A stretch of 64,000 bases of DNA from the NCBI RefSeq assembly GCF_033568475.1, contig NC_133121.1, forward strand, positions 128,186,375-128,250,374. The letters are read 5' to 3'. Positions 44,408 through 54,324 of the stretch are shown in pieces. A program made the translations under genes and the position numbers. The DNA comes from Henckelia pumila. Lineage: Eukaryota; Streptophyta; Magnoliopsida; Lamiales; Gesneriaceae. The notes under the pieces were generated by a model. That model had not been told where the DNA came from. It saw only the letters and a list, made by a program, of their open reading frames with translations, and ran no database searches. Positions within the stretch are counted from its first letter, which is position 1; each line of letters opens with the position of its first letter.

Positions 44408-45340
44408 TTATTGAGGAGTCCTAGGACAAGAAAAATTATGACCGATGCCTTTCTCTTCACAAAAATTTGTAAAACTCTCATTTTGAAATTCAGTTTCGTG
44501 GTCACTACGGATCTGTTTTATAGAAAGATTTTTCTCATTCTCAACTCGTTTTACAAAAGTTTTAAAATAATCAAAGACATCATTTTTGTGGGCTAAAAAC
44601 AATGTCCACGTGTAACGTGAGAAATCATCCACAATAACAAATGCATAAAGCTTCCCTCCTAGGCTAGCGTTCCTCGAGGGACCACATATATCTAGGTAAA
44701 GAAGTTCAAGGGGCATAGAAGTAGATATAAAATTATTGCTTTTAAAAGATTCTCTTGTATGTTTGCCAAGTTGACACGCATCACAAACAGAATCTAATTT
44801 TAAATTGAGTTTTGGCATACCAATAACTAAATCAAGTTTAAAAAGTTTTTCTATGGTACTAGGACCAACATGACCTAGTCGTCTATGCCAAAGAATGTTG
44901 TCATCAACATTCAAGGATACAAGGCTTTTAATATTTGATAAAGATAAATTGTTTAAAGAAACCTTGTATACATTTTCACTTTTATATCCTTTGAAATTTA
45001 TGGATTTGTCAGTCATGAGTGATATAGTGCAGTGTTGAAGAGTGAATTTGACTTCAAAACCTCTATCGCACAATTGAATTATGCTTAGTAGATTATATTT
45101 AAGCCCTTTCACTAGGAGTACATCATCAATCAAGCAGGATTTAAAAATACCTATTGAGCCGATTCCTTCGATTACTCCTTTGCTATTGTCTCCAAAGGTG
45201 ACAGATCCCTTCTCCTTTGGTTTGATGGATTGGAGTAGCTCTTTGTTTCCCGTCATATGTCTAGAACATCCACTGTCTAGATACCATATGCTAGGGAGAA
45301 CAGTTTTCCTATTTCCCTGCAAAAATTGGTTTTGGTACAT
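44408..45340 (-). CDS. Sirevirus protease and integrase core, copy A
   Basis: 310 residues: aspartic protease motif DSGCSRHMTG (residues 22-31), GAG-pre-integrase zinc region (WHRRLGH, CDACQLGKH), and integrase core (LDICGPSRN, SDHETEFQN). The canonical catalytic surroundings read SDHETEF where functional copies usually have SDNG/HG-type residues. Ends at TAA immediately after TPQ. The same TAA is in copy B, so it predates the duplication. Confidence 0.87.
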   Translation of the reverse strand: MYQNQFLQGNRKTVLPSIWYLDSGCSRHMTGNKELLQSIKPKEKGSVTFGDNSKGVIEGIGSIGIFKSCLIDDVLLVKGLKYNLLSIIQLCDRGFEVKFTLQHCTISLMTDKSINFKGYKSENVYKVSLNNLSLSNIKSLVSLNVDDNILWHRRLGHVGPSTIEKLFKLDLVIGMPKLNLKLDSVCDACQLGKHTRESFKSNNFISTSMPLELLYLDICGPSRNASLGGKLYAFVIVDDFSRYTWTLFLAHKNDVFDYFKTFVKRVENEKNLSIKQIRSDHETEFQNESFTNFCEEKGIGHNFSCPRTPQ

Positions 45341-45614
45341 TTTAGTTCTTTTGGGTCCACAATGTTAGAAAAAGAGATATAAAATAGACTTCTAAGAGTT
45401 CAGTCTCTCATAAAAACATCATCGCCACTTTCTAAGAGTGCTCCCAGTAGTAGGTAGGGCTATGGCCTCTTTAAAAATCTATTTTCTTGGACAGAGCAGC
45501 GTTCATCAGGAAGACCAGTCGCAAGTCAAGGCAGTTTAAACCGGTCTATGATGAACTCCCTTAGATCATGATCTCATAATGCCAACTGATGAGTTGTTAA
45601 GTACTCTTAGGCCT
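45341..45614 (-). other. Linker between Sirevirus gag and protease, no open frame
   Basis: About 275 bp with stops in all gag/pol frames on the - strand. In intact Sireviruses gag and pol are usually continuous, so this is either decayed coding sequence or an inserted/intron-like piece. It is duplicated in copy B up to the window end. Confidence 0.4.
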
Positions 45615-46670
45615 CTATTTCATATAACTCTTTTGATCATATTGAAATCTCAAGGATCTACATTTATATCTAGCATGACCAATTTTACAACAATAAGAGC
45701 ATGTAGGGGGTGATCTCATTTTTGCTTTAGCAATTAGACTAGTAAAGTCTATTGATTTCTTACCGTACCCTATTCCACCCTTATCAAAACTACATTTCTG
45801 CATGCTAAGTAGATTATTCAATTTATTACTACTGGCATTGAACTTATTAAAAGATTTTTCTAAGTGGGCTATGTCATCCTTTAATCTTACGTTTTCATGC
45901 CCCTTAGTTTCTAATTCATTTTTAAGGTTTTTATTTTCCTTTCTAAGTGACTTAGCCATATCAAACATTTGTTTATATGCATGTAGTAGTTCGTCATAGG
46001 TAGGTACATCGTCATCGTCGTCGGAGACGATGTCATCACTTTTAGCCATGAGGCAGATGTTAGCTTCCTCCTCGTCATCGTCGCTATCACTCCAAGTGGC
46101 TATGAGTGCTTTCTTCTTTCCCTTGTCAACTTTCTTTTTGAGAGGACACTCATTTGCATAGTGGCCTTGTTGTTGACAGTTGTAGCAGGTAACTTCTTTG
46201 TCCGTCTTCTTTTTGAAGTTGTTTTCTCGCATAAATCTTTTGAATTTTCTTGCAAAGAGTGTCATATCATCGTCTTCATCTTCTTTGGATTGGCTAGATA
46301 GAGCAATCCCCTTTGCCTTGATATCTTCTTTCTTTATTTCCTTCCTTGTTGAAAGTTTCAACTCATGGGTTTTTAGAGTCCCATGAAGTTGATCAAGGTC
46401 ATAGGAAGCGGTGTCGCCTTTGTTGGATTCTATGATATCCGTCCTCTTGGCATCCCACTCCTTGGGTAAGGCGCGTAGAGCTCTCCTCCACACTTGTTTG
46501 GTTGGATATTGTTCCCCGAGTTGGGCTAGCTCATTGATAATTTGAGTAAGCCTTCGGAACATAGTATCTACATATTCATTTGATTCCATCTCGAATGTTT
46601 CGTATTTGAGTTGGAGTAGATCGATCTTTGTTTCTTTGTCTTGATTAGTCACTTCATGGCATATCTCCAA
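45615..46670 (-). CDS. Sirevirus gag, main part, copy A
   Basis: 351 residues with a UBN2-type gag region, a CCHC zinc knuckle (CYNCQQQGHYANEC, about residues 162-175), an acidic stretch (SDSDDDEEE, SDDDDD), a predicted coiled coil (about 232-275) and a second CCHC knuckle (CSYCCKIGHARYKC, near 325). The two knuckles and the coiled coil fit Sirevirus gag. A TGA upstream (AKEI-stop-DKLE, likely Trp TGG to TGA) separates it from the N-terminal piece. Confidence 0.87.
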   Translation of the reverse strand: MEICHEVTNQDKETKIDLLQLKYETFEMESNEYVDTMFRRLTQIINELAQLGEQYPTKQVWRRALRALPKEWDAKRTDIIESNKGDTASYDLDQLHGTLKTHELKLSTRKEIKKEDIKAKGIALSSQSKEDEDDDMTLFARKFKRFMRENNFKKKTDKEVTCYNCQQQGHYANECPLKKKVDKGKKKALIATWSDSDDDEEEANICLMAKSDDIVSDDDDDVPTYDELLHAYKQMFDMAKSLRKENKNLKNELETKGHENVRLKDDIAHLEKSFNKFNASSNKLNNLLSMQKCSFDKGGIGYGKKSIDFTSLIAKAKMRSPPTCSYCCKIGHARYKCRSLRFQYDQKSYMK

Positions 46671-46676
46671 CTTGTC

Positions 46677-47048
46677 TCATATCTCTTTAGCGGATGAGCA
46701 CATTGAGATCTGGTTGTACTCGTTCATATCTAAGGAACAATGAAGAATATTCATGGCTTTAGCATTTTGAGATATAAGTTTCATATCCTCAGAAAAGTCG
46801 TCCATTCCCTTAGGAATTTTGACACCCTCAACCTCTTTAGTAGGTATATAGGGACCTTTCACAGTAACCTTCCAAAGGTCATAATCTACGGATTGGATAT
46901 ATAGGGACATTTGGTTTTTCCAATATCCGTAGTTTATGCCATTGAAAAGAGGAGGACGATTTGTTGATGCCCTTGAGCATAGTCGCTCGCTAGATTTGCC
47001 ATAAAAACATTTTTGAAAATATTTTGAAAAAGGTGGCTCTGATACCAC
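46677..47048 (-). CDS. Sirevirus gag N-terminal segment, copy A
   Basis: 123 residues that begin next to the primer-binding site: PPLFNGINYGYWKNQMSLYI is the usual start of copia gag. It ends at a TGA in place of a Trp codon; the frame continues in the next ORF. The start codon is uncertain (the listed ATG lies in the PBS region; a later ATG is likely). Confidence 0.75.
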   Translation of the reverse strand: MVSEPPFSKYFQKCFYGKSSERLCSRASTNRPPLFNGINYGYWKNQMSLYIQSVDYDLWKVTVKGPYIPTKEVEGVKIPKGMDDFSEDMKLISQNAKAMNILHCSLDMNEYNQISMCSSAKEI

Positions 47049-47049
47049 T
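47037..47049 (-). other. Sirevirus primer-binding site
   Basis: On -, TGGTATCAGAGCC lies two bases inside the 5' LTR, complementary to the 3' end of plant initiator tRNA-Met. Confidence 0.9.
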
Positions 47050-48214
47050 TGTTAGAACCTAATGGGGGGGGGGGGGGGGGATTTAGGTTCTATTGGCAAC
47101 TTTAGCAATTTAAAGAGATTATGCAAATACGCAAGCGGAAAACTTAAAGCAATTAATAATAAGTGCAGTAAATAAATGCGTAAAGTAAATAAAGCAGTAA
47201 AAGGGATAAGAGATGTTTATGGAAGTTCGACGATAAATCATCTACGTCTCCCCTTCTTGGGTTAAGATCGATTAACCAAGAATCCACTAGCACTTTGAAC
47301 AACTTGTCTTTGATGGCTCCAAGGATAGCCTTACAACTTGACACGTTCACCGCGCCGATACAACTCAACACTTGGTTTTAAGGGTTCCAAGGATAGCCTC
47401 AACAATCACACAACACTTGGTTTCACACTCAAGTGTTTACACCAACGATGTTCACAACCCCGGATACAACTCGATATATGAATATATTTTGAAAGCTCAA
47501 AGGGGCTACAAATTTCTCAACAAATAGCTCAAATAATGCTTAAGAGGATTCAGAGACTTGAAGATGTTGGGATACTTGAAATGGTCTCGGAATGCCTCTA
47601 TTTATAGTTGAAAATTTGGCATCGATCGGAACTTTCGTTCCCAGCATCGGAGCTTCCAAAATTTGAATTCCGAGTCACGTGGTTTGTACAGGATCGGAAC
47701 TTCCGATCTCATTTCGTAGCTTCCGATCGGCGCATTAAATATGTTGTCGGGCAAAAGTCTTCCGGACAAGATTATCAGGCCGCCGTAGTAGATTGGAACT
47801 TCCGATCTATGATCGGTGCTTCCGATCTCGTCACTTCGTACTTCGTAGATTCCGTTCTGTTTCCGAACAATATAAAATTTCTTAAAAATAGATTGGAGCT
47901 TCCGAACCATGATCGGAACGTCCGATCGTCCCTTAGCTTCCAAATATCCTTCTGTTCTGGATCGGAGGTTCCGAACTCCAATCGGAACTTCCGAACTCGT
48001 AGTAGTATAATTCTTTGAAATTTGTTTCTGATCTTGAATAAACTAGTACGAAATTGAGCCTTGAAAATTTTAACTCTATAATAAGCTCATTGTAAACATT
48101 AGTAACATTTTAACCTAGATTTGTTAATCATCAAAACATAAACAAAAGGGCCTTGTTAATGCATTAAAAACATTAATCTCACAATCGAGATTTATATGCA
48201 TTTAAGGCGTAACA
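47050..48214 (-). repeat. 5' LTR of the Sirevirus-type element (1165 bp)
   Basis: Same termini as the left LTR, with a pure G-run of about 18 near the left end. The TATA box is at 47599-47606 and the paired motif array at 47624-47998. An extra copy of ACTTCGTA near 47834 alters motif spacing here. Other differences from the left LTR are scattered substitutions. Confidence 0.9.
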
Positions 48215-48219
48215 CTAAT
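48215..48219. other. Target-site duplication CTAAT, right
   Basis: Identical to 38965-38969. Removing the element and one copy rejoins the gypsy frame ...ANLMIL to [11 protein letters not shown]. Confidence 0.92.
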
Positions 48220-48614
48220 ATCATCAAATTAGCTGCTAACACATTACCCTCAAACTCCAGAAGGCAACCCATCACTAGATGCTTAGTTACTATCTCTTGC
48301 TCCAATGGAGTAGATACAACTAAATCCATATCTAATGATACATAAGGTAATCTATGTCTTTTAATAAAGCGACTAGAAATAAAGGAATGCAATGCTCCAG
48401 TATCAATTAATACAAGTGCAGGAATACCACATAACAGGAAGGTACCTGCCAACATGCGATCGTTTCCCTCTGTAACCTGCTCCTGAGACAGAGCAAACAC
48501 CTGCCCTTGAGTCTGGGGACGATAACCAGAAGAACTCTGTGGTGCTAGCTGCTGACGTGGAACAATAGAAGCATGAGATCCAACATGTGATCTCGATCCA
48601 CTAGCAGAACCCAT
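48215..48614 (-). CDS. Gypsy protease region
   Basis: About 133 residues: a Ser/Gln-rich linker, then the aspartic protease LIDTGALHSFISSRF. Cut at 48219 by the Sirevirus insertion and continued at 38964 across it. Upstream, a TAG inside the zinc knuckle (YICGQ-stop-GHLRRDC) separates it from gag. Confidence 0.8.
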
Positions 48615-48644
48615 GCGCTGAGGACAATCTCTCCGCAGATGTCC

Positions 48645-48884
48645 CTACTGACCGCAAATATAACAAGCACCAGTAGCTCTCCGACATGAAGCTGCAGGAT
48701 GCTTCCCTCCACAATAACTACAAAACTCCTCCTTCTTCTTCTTCTTCTTTCCAAAACGGAACATACCTCGTGAACCACGAGATCCAGATGAAGTAGTAGG
48801 AGTAGAAGAAGACGTAGGTCCAGATTGCACAACAGATTGAGCTCGAGTCTCAAAAGATCCACTAGGTTGTGCTGGCATCATCAA
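48645..48884 (-). CDS. Gypsy gag C-terminal piece with zinc knuckle start
   Basis: 79 residues ending at the knuckle (CYICGQ then TAG), with a Lys-rich stretch and an upstream half-knuckle-like CSYCGGKHPAASC. It begins after a TGA in the left arm of the foldback. The right arm keeps CGA at the matching place, so the TGA arose by C-to-T after the foldback formed. Confidence 0.7.
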   Translation of the reverse strand: MMMPAQPSGSFETRAQSVVQSGPTSSSTPTTSSGSRGSRGMFRFGKKKKKKEEFCSYCGGKHPAASCRRATGACYICGQ

Positions 48885-49129
48885 CTGTGCTCACCTGTTG
48901 CTAGTCTCCACAAGACGGCAACGGTTCACCAAAGTCTCAAAAGATACCGGGTCATCACAGACGACAACCTGAGAGTAGATATCTTGGTTCAAACCTTGCA
49001 GAAAGATATCTACTCTCAGGTTGTCGTCTGTGATGATCCGGTATCTTTTGAGACTTTGGTGAACCGTTGCCGTCTTGTGGAGACTAGCAACAGGCGAGCA
49101 CAGTTGATGATGTCAGCACAGCCTAGTGG
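48859..49129. repeat. Foldback: 127-bp inverted arms with a 17-bp spacer inside gypsy gag
   Basis: Left arm 48859-48985 and right arm 49003-49129 are reverse complements with only a few mismatches and no indels; paired coordinates sum to 97988 throughout. Both arms derive from the same gag coding stretch (SQVVVCDDPVSFETLVNRCR). The right arm is inverted relative to the element, destroying the gag frame. Confidence 0.9.
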
Positions 49130-49629
49130 GCATCACTCTCATTAATATGAGGACTGAAAGGTAGCAGATCAAGAAATCGTTGCTGATATTGATCAATAGT
49201 CATTAATCCTTGCCTCAGAGTAAGCAACTCCATAGATCGTGCTTGGCGAACAGCCGGAGGAAAATACAATTTTTGGAACTCCCGACAGAAATCCCCCCAA
49301 GTCACCTGTCCTCTCTCAGTACGTGCCTGAGCAGCTTTGGCATCCCACCAAAAACGTGCTCGATCCTCTAGAACAAATTCTAGAACTTCCAATTTCTGAT
49401 CCTCAGTACAATCGAAAGCACGAAAAGTACTCTCGAGTTTAGACATCCAACTCCTCGCCTGTTCAGGATTCTCGCCTCCGACCAAGGGTTTCGGTCCTAC
49501 TTGCATGAACTTATTGATAGAGTAGCAACATCTACCCTCATGAGGACGATGTCGATCATCCTGATGATGATGGCGATGATGATGATGACCACCTCCCTGG
49601 CCAACACTACCGTGACTCTCGTCAGCCAT
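49123..49629 (-). CDS. Gypsy gag N-terminal part, truncated
   Basis: From ATG 49629, about 168 residues: a His-rich leader, then the retrotransposon gag core (LVGGENPEQARSWMSKLEST, FWWDAKAAQ, WGDFCREFQKLYFP, LTLRQG). The frame runs into the inverted arm and stops at 49123, so nucleocapsid and linker are disconnected. Confidence 0.82.
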   Translation of the reverse strand: MADESHGSVGQGGGHHHHRHHHQDDRHRPHEGRCCYSINKFMQVGPKPLVGGENPEQARSWMSKLESTFRAFDCTEDQKLEVLEFVLEDRARFWWDAKAAQARTERGQVTWGDFCREFQKLYFPPAVRQARSMELLTLRQGLMTIDQYQQRFLDLLPFSPHINESDAH

Positions 49630-49737
49630 ATCCTGAAAAGAATTGCACATTAAAATCCCAATGCGCAAGAATTACTCAAAACTAAACTAAATCCCAAGTA
49701 CTAATCCCAAAATCTAAGCATGCTCTGATATCAAAAA

Positions 49738-49772
49738 TATAGTGACCCTGCATGGTATCACCTACTAACTGG
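49738..49772 (-). repeat. Truncated 5' LTR stub and primer region of gypsy
   Basis: 35 bp matching the first bases of the 3' LTR (TAGTGACCCTGCATGG onward), preceded on the inside by a primer-like TGATATCAGAGCATG. The remaining ~1.4 kb of this LTR is missing: the sequence jumps to gypsy pol at 49776. Confidence 0.82.
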
Positions 49773-49775
49773 CTT

Positions 49776-50731
49776 GTCAAACGATATGCAACATCTCCGA
49801 TCTTTTCTAGTATCTGGAAAGGTCCAATAAAACGAGGAGATAACTTTCCTTTCACGCCGAATCTCATCACCTTTCTGAAAGGTGATACTTGGAGAAACAC
49901 ATATTCACCAGGCTCAAACTGAAGTGGCTTGCGACGAATATTAGCATAACTGGCTTGTCTATCTTGAGCAACTTTGATCCTATGCTTGATCAAATCTACC
50001 TTGTCTACAATCTACTGCACCAATTCAGGACCCTCGACTTGTCGTTCCCCGACTTCATCCCAGAATAACGGAGTACGACACCGTCGACCATACAATGCCT
50101 TGAAAGGTGTCATATCAATACTACGATGATAACTGTTATTGTAGGCAAATTCGTTCAAAGATAACTGATCCTGCCAAGATAAGCCAAAATCCATGACAGA
50201 AGAACGTAGCATATCCTCCAGCGTACGAATCGTCCGTTCTGACTGCCCGTCAGTCTCCGGATGATATGCAGTGCTCAAACTCAGAGTGGTACCCAACGCC
50301 TCCTGAAAACTACCCCAAAAACGTGAGGTAAATCGTGGATCTCTATCACTGACTATGCTCACTGGAATCCCATGTAATTGCACTATCTCCTGGATGTATA
50401 AACGTGTCATGCGATCATAAGAATACTCCCGGTTATAAGGAATAAAGTATTCTGATTTTGTCAAACGGTCAACAACGACCCAGATAGCATCACACTGACG
50501 TGAAGTCATAGGTAAGTGGGTAACAAAATCCATAGTTACGTGCTCCCACTTCCATTCGGAAATCTCAAGATTCTGTAGTAATCCACCTGGTCGTCGGTGT
50601 TCAGCCTTGACCTGTTGACAAACCAAACATCTTGAAACAAATTGATACACACTTCGCTTCATCCCTTTCCACCAGAATCTAGTTCGCAAGTCCTTATACA
50701 TTTTCATGCTTCCAGGATGGACTGATAATCG
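49776..50731 (-). mobile_element. 956-bp extra copy of gypsy integrase region at the duplication junction
   Basis: Matches 36098-37053 (offset 13678) almost base for base, including the TAG in LVQ-stop-IVDK. Left edge: three unmatched bases (CTT) after the LTR stub. Right edge: an ATCG microhomology with the start of the second unit. It encodes the end of the integrase zinc domain and the core, but is only a fragment. Confidence 0.88.
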
Positions 50732-52775
50732 TCTGATATCTCGGGATATATTTATTTTTTCGCATGAACTTAGATCGGGATTTGTGATCATCAGACAGAT
50801 TATTGGTGGTAATTGGTGTTTGATAATTATTAATGGATATGGGTCTGTCAAATATTTACTATCTACATCTGGGTTTGGACTTGTCAATATAATTAAATCA
50901 TGGGCCGCATCCCATGAGACCAGGGACCTGCATATCATCTGATCATGGACTTTTGCCCTCTTAGTTATGGACTGACATCAGGGGCTACACGTCTTCCACG
51001 ATCTACATCACAGGGGACACCAGTACACGTCTTCCACGATCTACATCACAGGGAAGTTTTTACGATATATACTGGTTTTTCCTGATTACACAGACAAGTT
51101 GGGAAGAGAGTTTCTACACTTTCTTCCCCATGATGTCTCTCACAATTTTCTTCTATATTTTTCTCTCATGTTTCTCTGCCTGACTTAGGCATCGGATGGG
51201 TCACGCCGGGAGAAATCCTGGCGCCCCCTGACCGGTTTATTCATGATTTTCAGGCAAGGACAGTCGGAGAATTCACAAAGACGACGAAGGAAATTTTTTG
51301 GGATGTCATCATTGGCGCCGTCTGTAGGAAATTGAGTCTGATTCAATTTCTCTCTTTCTCTTAAAAAAAAGCATCCGGGCAGAAAGAATTCCTCTCTTAC
51401 TCCCGCTTAAAAAAAAGGATGTACCTTAACCAGGACATTCTTGGGTTTATTCCATCGGTTGTTGCGGCTTTTTCAAGTTTTTTCAATTGTTTCTACAGCC
51501 CAAGTCTTGAACCAGACAACATCTTCATTCTCGAATTTTCTGCTGCTCGATGGGGAGAAGTAACATGAGCAACAGATTTTTGGTGAAGGTGGGCCACCGC
51601 AAATTTCATTTCTGCTTAGGAATTAGGGCTCTTACATTCCGACTTCCGGATTTCGAATTGCTGCTGGGTTGGGGTTGCTTGGATTCGATTCTAGAGTGTT
51701 TATGGGCTTGTTGTTCGTATGTTGAAGCTATTTTCTTGACTACCCTGTGGTTGCATTTCGAGCTTGAACAGTTTTCTATCTGCTCAAATTTGAGAGCTTC
51801 TAATTGCCATCTCTGTTTTGGTTCGAGTTACTGGTGCGTGAAGGCTGTTGGGGAGCGTTTGATGCAATGTTTATCATTGTTTGGAGTTTTTGTGGTGCTG
51901 TTCTGGCTGCCTTTGTCACTTATGAACATGTCTCAAAATTATGCCCGCCAAGTGATTGACATATTGCTTGCTGGTTGGATTATGGTTTCTCTGATATGTG
52001 GGGAACGATTTCATGCTCCTCGGTCTCATTATAAGTTGTACGTCTCAGTTAGTGCTTCTTTGGGCTTCCTTAATGGCCCAGTAGATAACGTTTCTACATG
52101 GCTGCTACATTGTGCATCCATCGAATCGGCGCGCGACGTTATCCTGAGGAATATGATGATATAATTTTGATCTTTGGCTTAATATTTTCTTTTAAGTGCA
52201 GGGACAACACCTGAAGCATGATTCCATTGGCAATGATCTCGGGCCAATACGAGATGAATACATCAGGAAGAACAAGGGAAGTCAATACATAACCACGAAG
52301 TTTTCTTGGGGTGTTCGAATGTCGGGAACCGAGGCGCTACATCTCATTTATGTTTTGCTTGCAATGGACTTTTACTTTTTTAATTATCAAGAGCTGTAGC
52401 TCGACATGACGCATCGACTTCTAGCTCAATGCCACGCCTCGATTCCTTCTGTTGCGCTCGGTGTTTGATGCATTTTTTGAATTGGTTTTTCACATTTGCC
52501 GAGTTGAGTTTTGGCGGGACAGTGGTGGACGCGAAGCCGTCTCCGGTGGTGATGGTGTTCATCTCGAGGAGACCCAACACGACCATATTGCAAATTCGGA
52601 GGTCTCGTATGGTGAAGTCGGACTTAAATATCTTACGACATAAGCAGCTTGACAGCTTGATTTGGAGCAGTCGGGCCCATCGGGCTTGGGATGGACGTTT
52701 GGAGGGAGTCGGGTTTCCTTTCCTAAATCCTATAAGCCCAACGCATATCTCCGGGAGAAATATAAGTATTGATTT
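50730..52775 (+). mobile_element. LARD-like element, copy B, 5'-truncated
   Basis: Corresponds to 32211-34256, lacking the first 28 bp of the LTR. Holds the 30-bp repeat pair, the primer-like site (from about 51312) and the internal ORFs. Confidence 0.7.
51550..52164 (+). CDS. Unrecognised 204-residue ORF, copy B
   Basis: Same protein as the copy A ORF at 33031-33645. See that entry for composition; function unknown. Confidence 0.3.
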   Translation: MGRSNMSNRFLVKVGHRKFHFCLGIRALTFRLPDFELLLGWGCLDSILECLWACCSYVEAIFLTTLWLHFELEQFSICSNLRASNCHLCFGSSYWCVKAVGERLMQCLSLFGVFVVLFWLPLSLMNMSQNYARQVIDILLAGWIMVSLICGERFHAPRSHYKLYVSVSASLGFLNGPVDNVSTWLLHCASIESARDVILRNMMI

Positions 52776-54204
52776 TGTAGTGACCCTGCATGGTATCACC
52801 TACTAACTGGCAACTAATAGCATGCATTAAACTTAATTCAGCAAAATAACTTAACAGAGTAAAACATGCGAAAACAAAACCATAAAATACATATCAGCTT
52901 AGTAATAAAATCCAGGCTTAAATCTGTAGTGATACAACCAAATCGAAAACTTAAACAGTAAACATTATACAGCTATATTGAATCCTGCTGTATAATAAAA
53001 TCTTCAAGGCTCATGCTCCCTAATCCTGCCTTGAACTACCAGCTCCGTCCATCCTGCGACCTGCCCCATGGAATAGGGTGTCCAAGATAACAACTAGGAC
53101 GTGAGCGCTAACGCCCAGTACATGAGTACACGTAAATATATGATGCATGCAACATGATGACTGGTAACGGGTCATTTGAAAATCATGCTCAGTGCCGGCG
53201 CCACATGAGTGCTGCCACCACACGGATCAACCTCTGGGTGCAACCACACTCGTCCAGTACACCAGAGTAGACAGACATAAATGCCCCCACCGTCGCGGTA
53301 CTCTCAGTGACAGACTATCGAATATAGAGCTGAGCGGCTCTATAGTCAGGTATAACAAGGTATAGGCTCAACGTGTATATGCACATGACATATGAATATA
53401 TAAAGCGGTAAATCATATATCATGCCAAATAAATGCAACATATAAACATGTATACTCGCTGGCAATCTCAGTCAATGTGTACGTACCTCTAGGCTAGTTC
53501 AAGTAAAATAGGATTCTAGGTTCCAAGCCTATATTCAAAAGTTCACCGTATCACCTCATAAATTCTATAAGCCTTAACTAAGCTAATAAGTACTCCCAAA
53601 ACTTAAACAGATTCCCGGACCATACCTTCGTCCGTAGTTAGCCCTTTGGAGTCGCTAGTCCCGGATGACTATAACCACACCTTGGTTATTCCAGAACCTC
53701 TATTATAACCGATAGGGCCCTCAAGTGTATATCTCACACTATATAACTGAAGAAAGAAACTCGGGAATTCGTATTTAGAAATGAATCTGAGAAGCCCTAT
53801 TTATAGGCAAAATTCCCGGCCAGGATCGGAACTTCCGATTTCAGGATCGGAGCTTCCGATCAGCTCACTGCATGCATGTGTGACATATCGGGATCGGAAC
53901 GTCCGATCGGGCGATCGGAGCTTCCGATCTGCTCTACGTTCAACACTTGTCAAAACTCGCGGCTGAGTCATCGAGCATTGCTGGCAGCTGGAGATCGGAA
54001 CTTTCGTTCCAGGATCGGAGCTTCCGATCTCTGTGCTTCCGATGAGGTTCCGAAGTGGCTAGGATCGGAGCTTCCGATCTGGGTTCGGAGCTTCCGATCC
54101 GGCCCAAAGTCAAAAGCCCAAATTAAACTCCGGAATCAGTTAATTACTAACCCTTAATCATGTTTAACATATTATTATCTTAAAATATAATCTGGGTTAC
54201 TACA
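52776..54204 (-). repeat. Gypsy 3' LTR, copy B
   Basis: TG...CA bounds as in copy A. TATA box at 53798-53805 on - and the eight paired motifs at 53824-54100. Confidence 0.85.
53798..54100 (-). promoter_or_regulatory. Gypsy LTR promoter array, copy B
   Basis: Same eight quasi-palindromes in four 20-21 bp pairs upstream of TATAAATA as in copy A (35279-35581). Confidence 0.68.
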
Positions 54205-54324
54205 TTCTCCCCACCTTTAGATATTTCGTCCGCGAAATAACATCTAAAGACAAATCAAGATAACAATATGAAACATCAAACCATGTTTTATTACAACAAC
54301 TGTAATTACATCTTACATGGTAAA

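Larger units (their letters stand above)
38970..48214 (-). mobile_element. Sirevirus-type Ty1-copia element nested in gypsy, copy A (9.2 kb)
   Basis: Two LTRs (38970-40125 and 47050-48214), PBS (47037-47049), PPT (40126-40139) and a perfect CTAAT duplication define it. Transcription order on -: gag with two zinc knuckles, protease, integrase, RT, RNase H, then a separate 405-codon third ORF before the 3' LTR. A long gag and an env-like extra ORF after pol are Sirevirus (SIRE/Maximus) features. gag and pol contain nonsense codons and pol two frameshifts in this copy, so it is not autonomous. The two LTRs differ by roughly 25-30 substitutions by eye, so the insertion is older than the 18.5-kb duplication. 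Confidence 0.9.
34257..49772 (-). mobile_element. Tekay/Del-like gypsy chromovirus, interrupted by a Sirevirus-type element
   Basis: Reads leftward: a 5' LTR stub (about 49738-49772), primer site, gag, zinc knuckle, protease, RT, RNase H, integrase, chromodomain, polypurine tract and a complete 1429-bp 3' LTR. The order (integrase last, chromodomain at the end) is gypsy chromovirus. It is dead: a foldback in gag, stop codons in the zinc knuckle and after integrase, a frame break between RT and RNase H, and a 9.2-kb copia element inserted in the protease/RT region at 38970-48214. Confidence 0.88.
32211..50729. repeat. Unit A of an 18.5-kb direct tandem duplication
   Basis: The sequence from 32211 recurs from 50730 in the same orientation, including every LTR and ORF through 45480/64000. 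I noticed only about a dozen differences in more than 13 kb. The second unit starts 28 bp inside the LARD-like LTR. Confidence 0.88.

Noticed and set aside
50012..50938. 308-codon ORF joining antisense LARD-like LTR to gypsy integrase
   Set aside because: A chance fusion created at the duplication junction; the first ~70 codons are antisense to the LTR.
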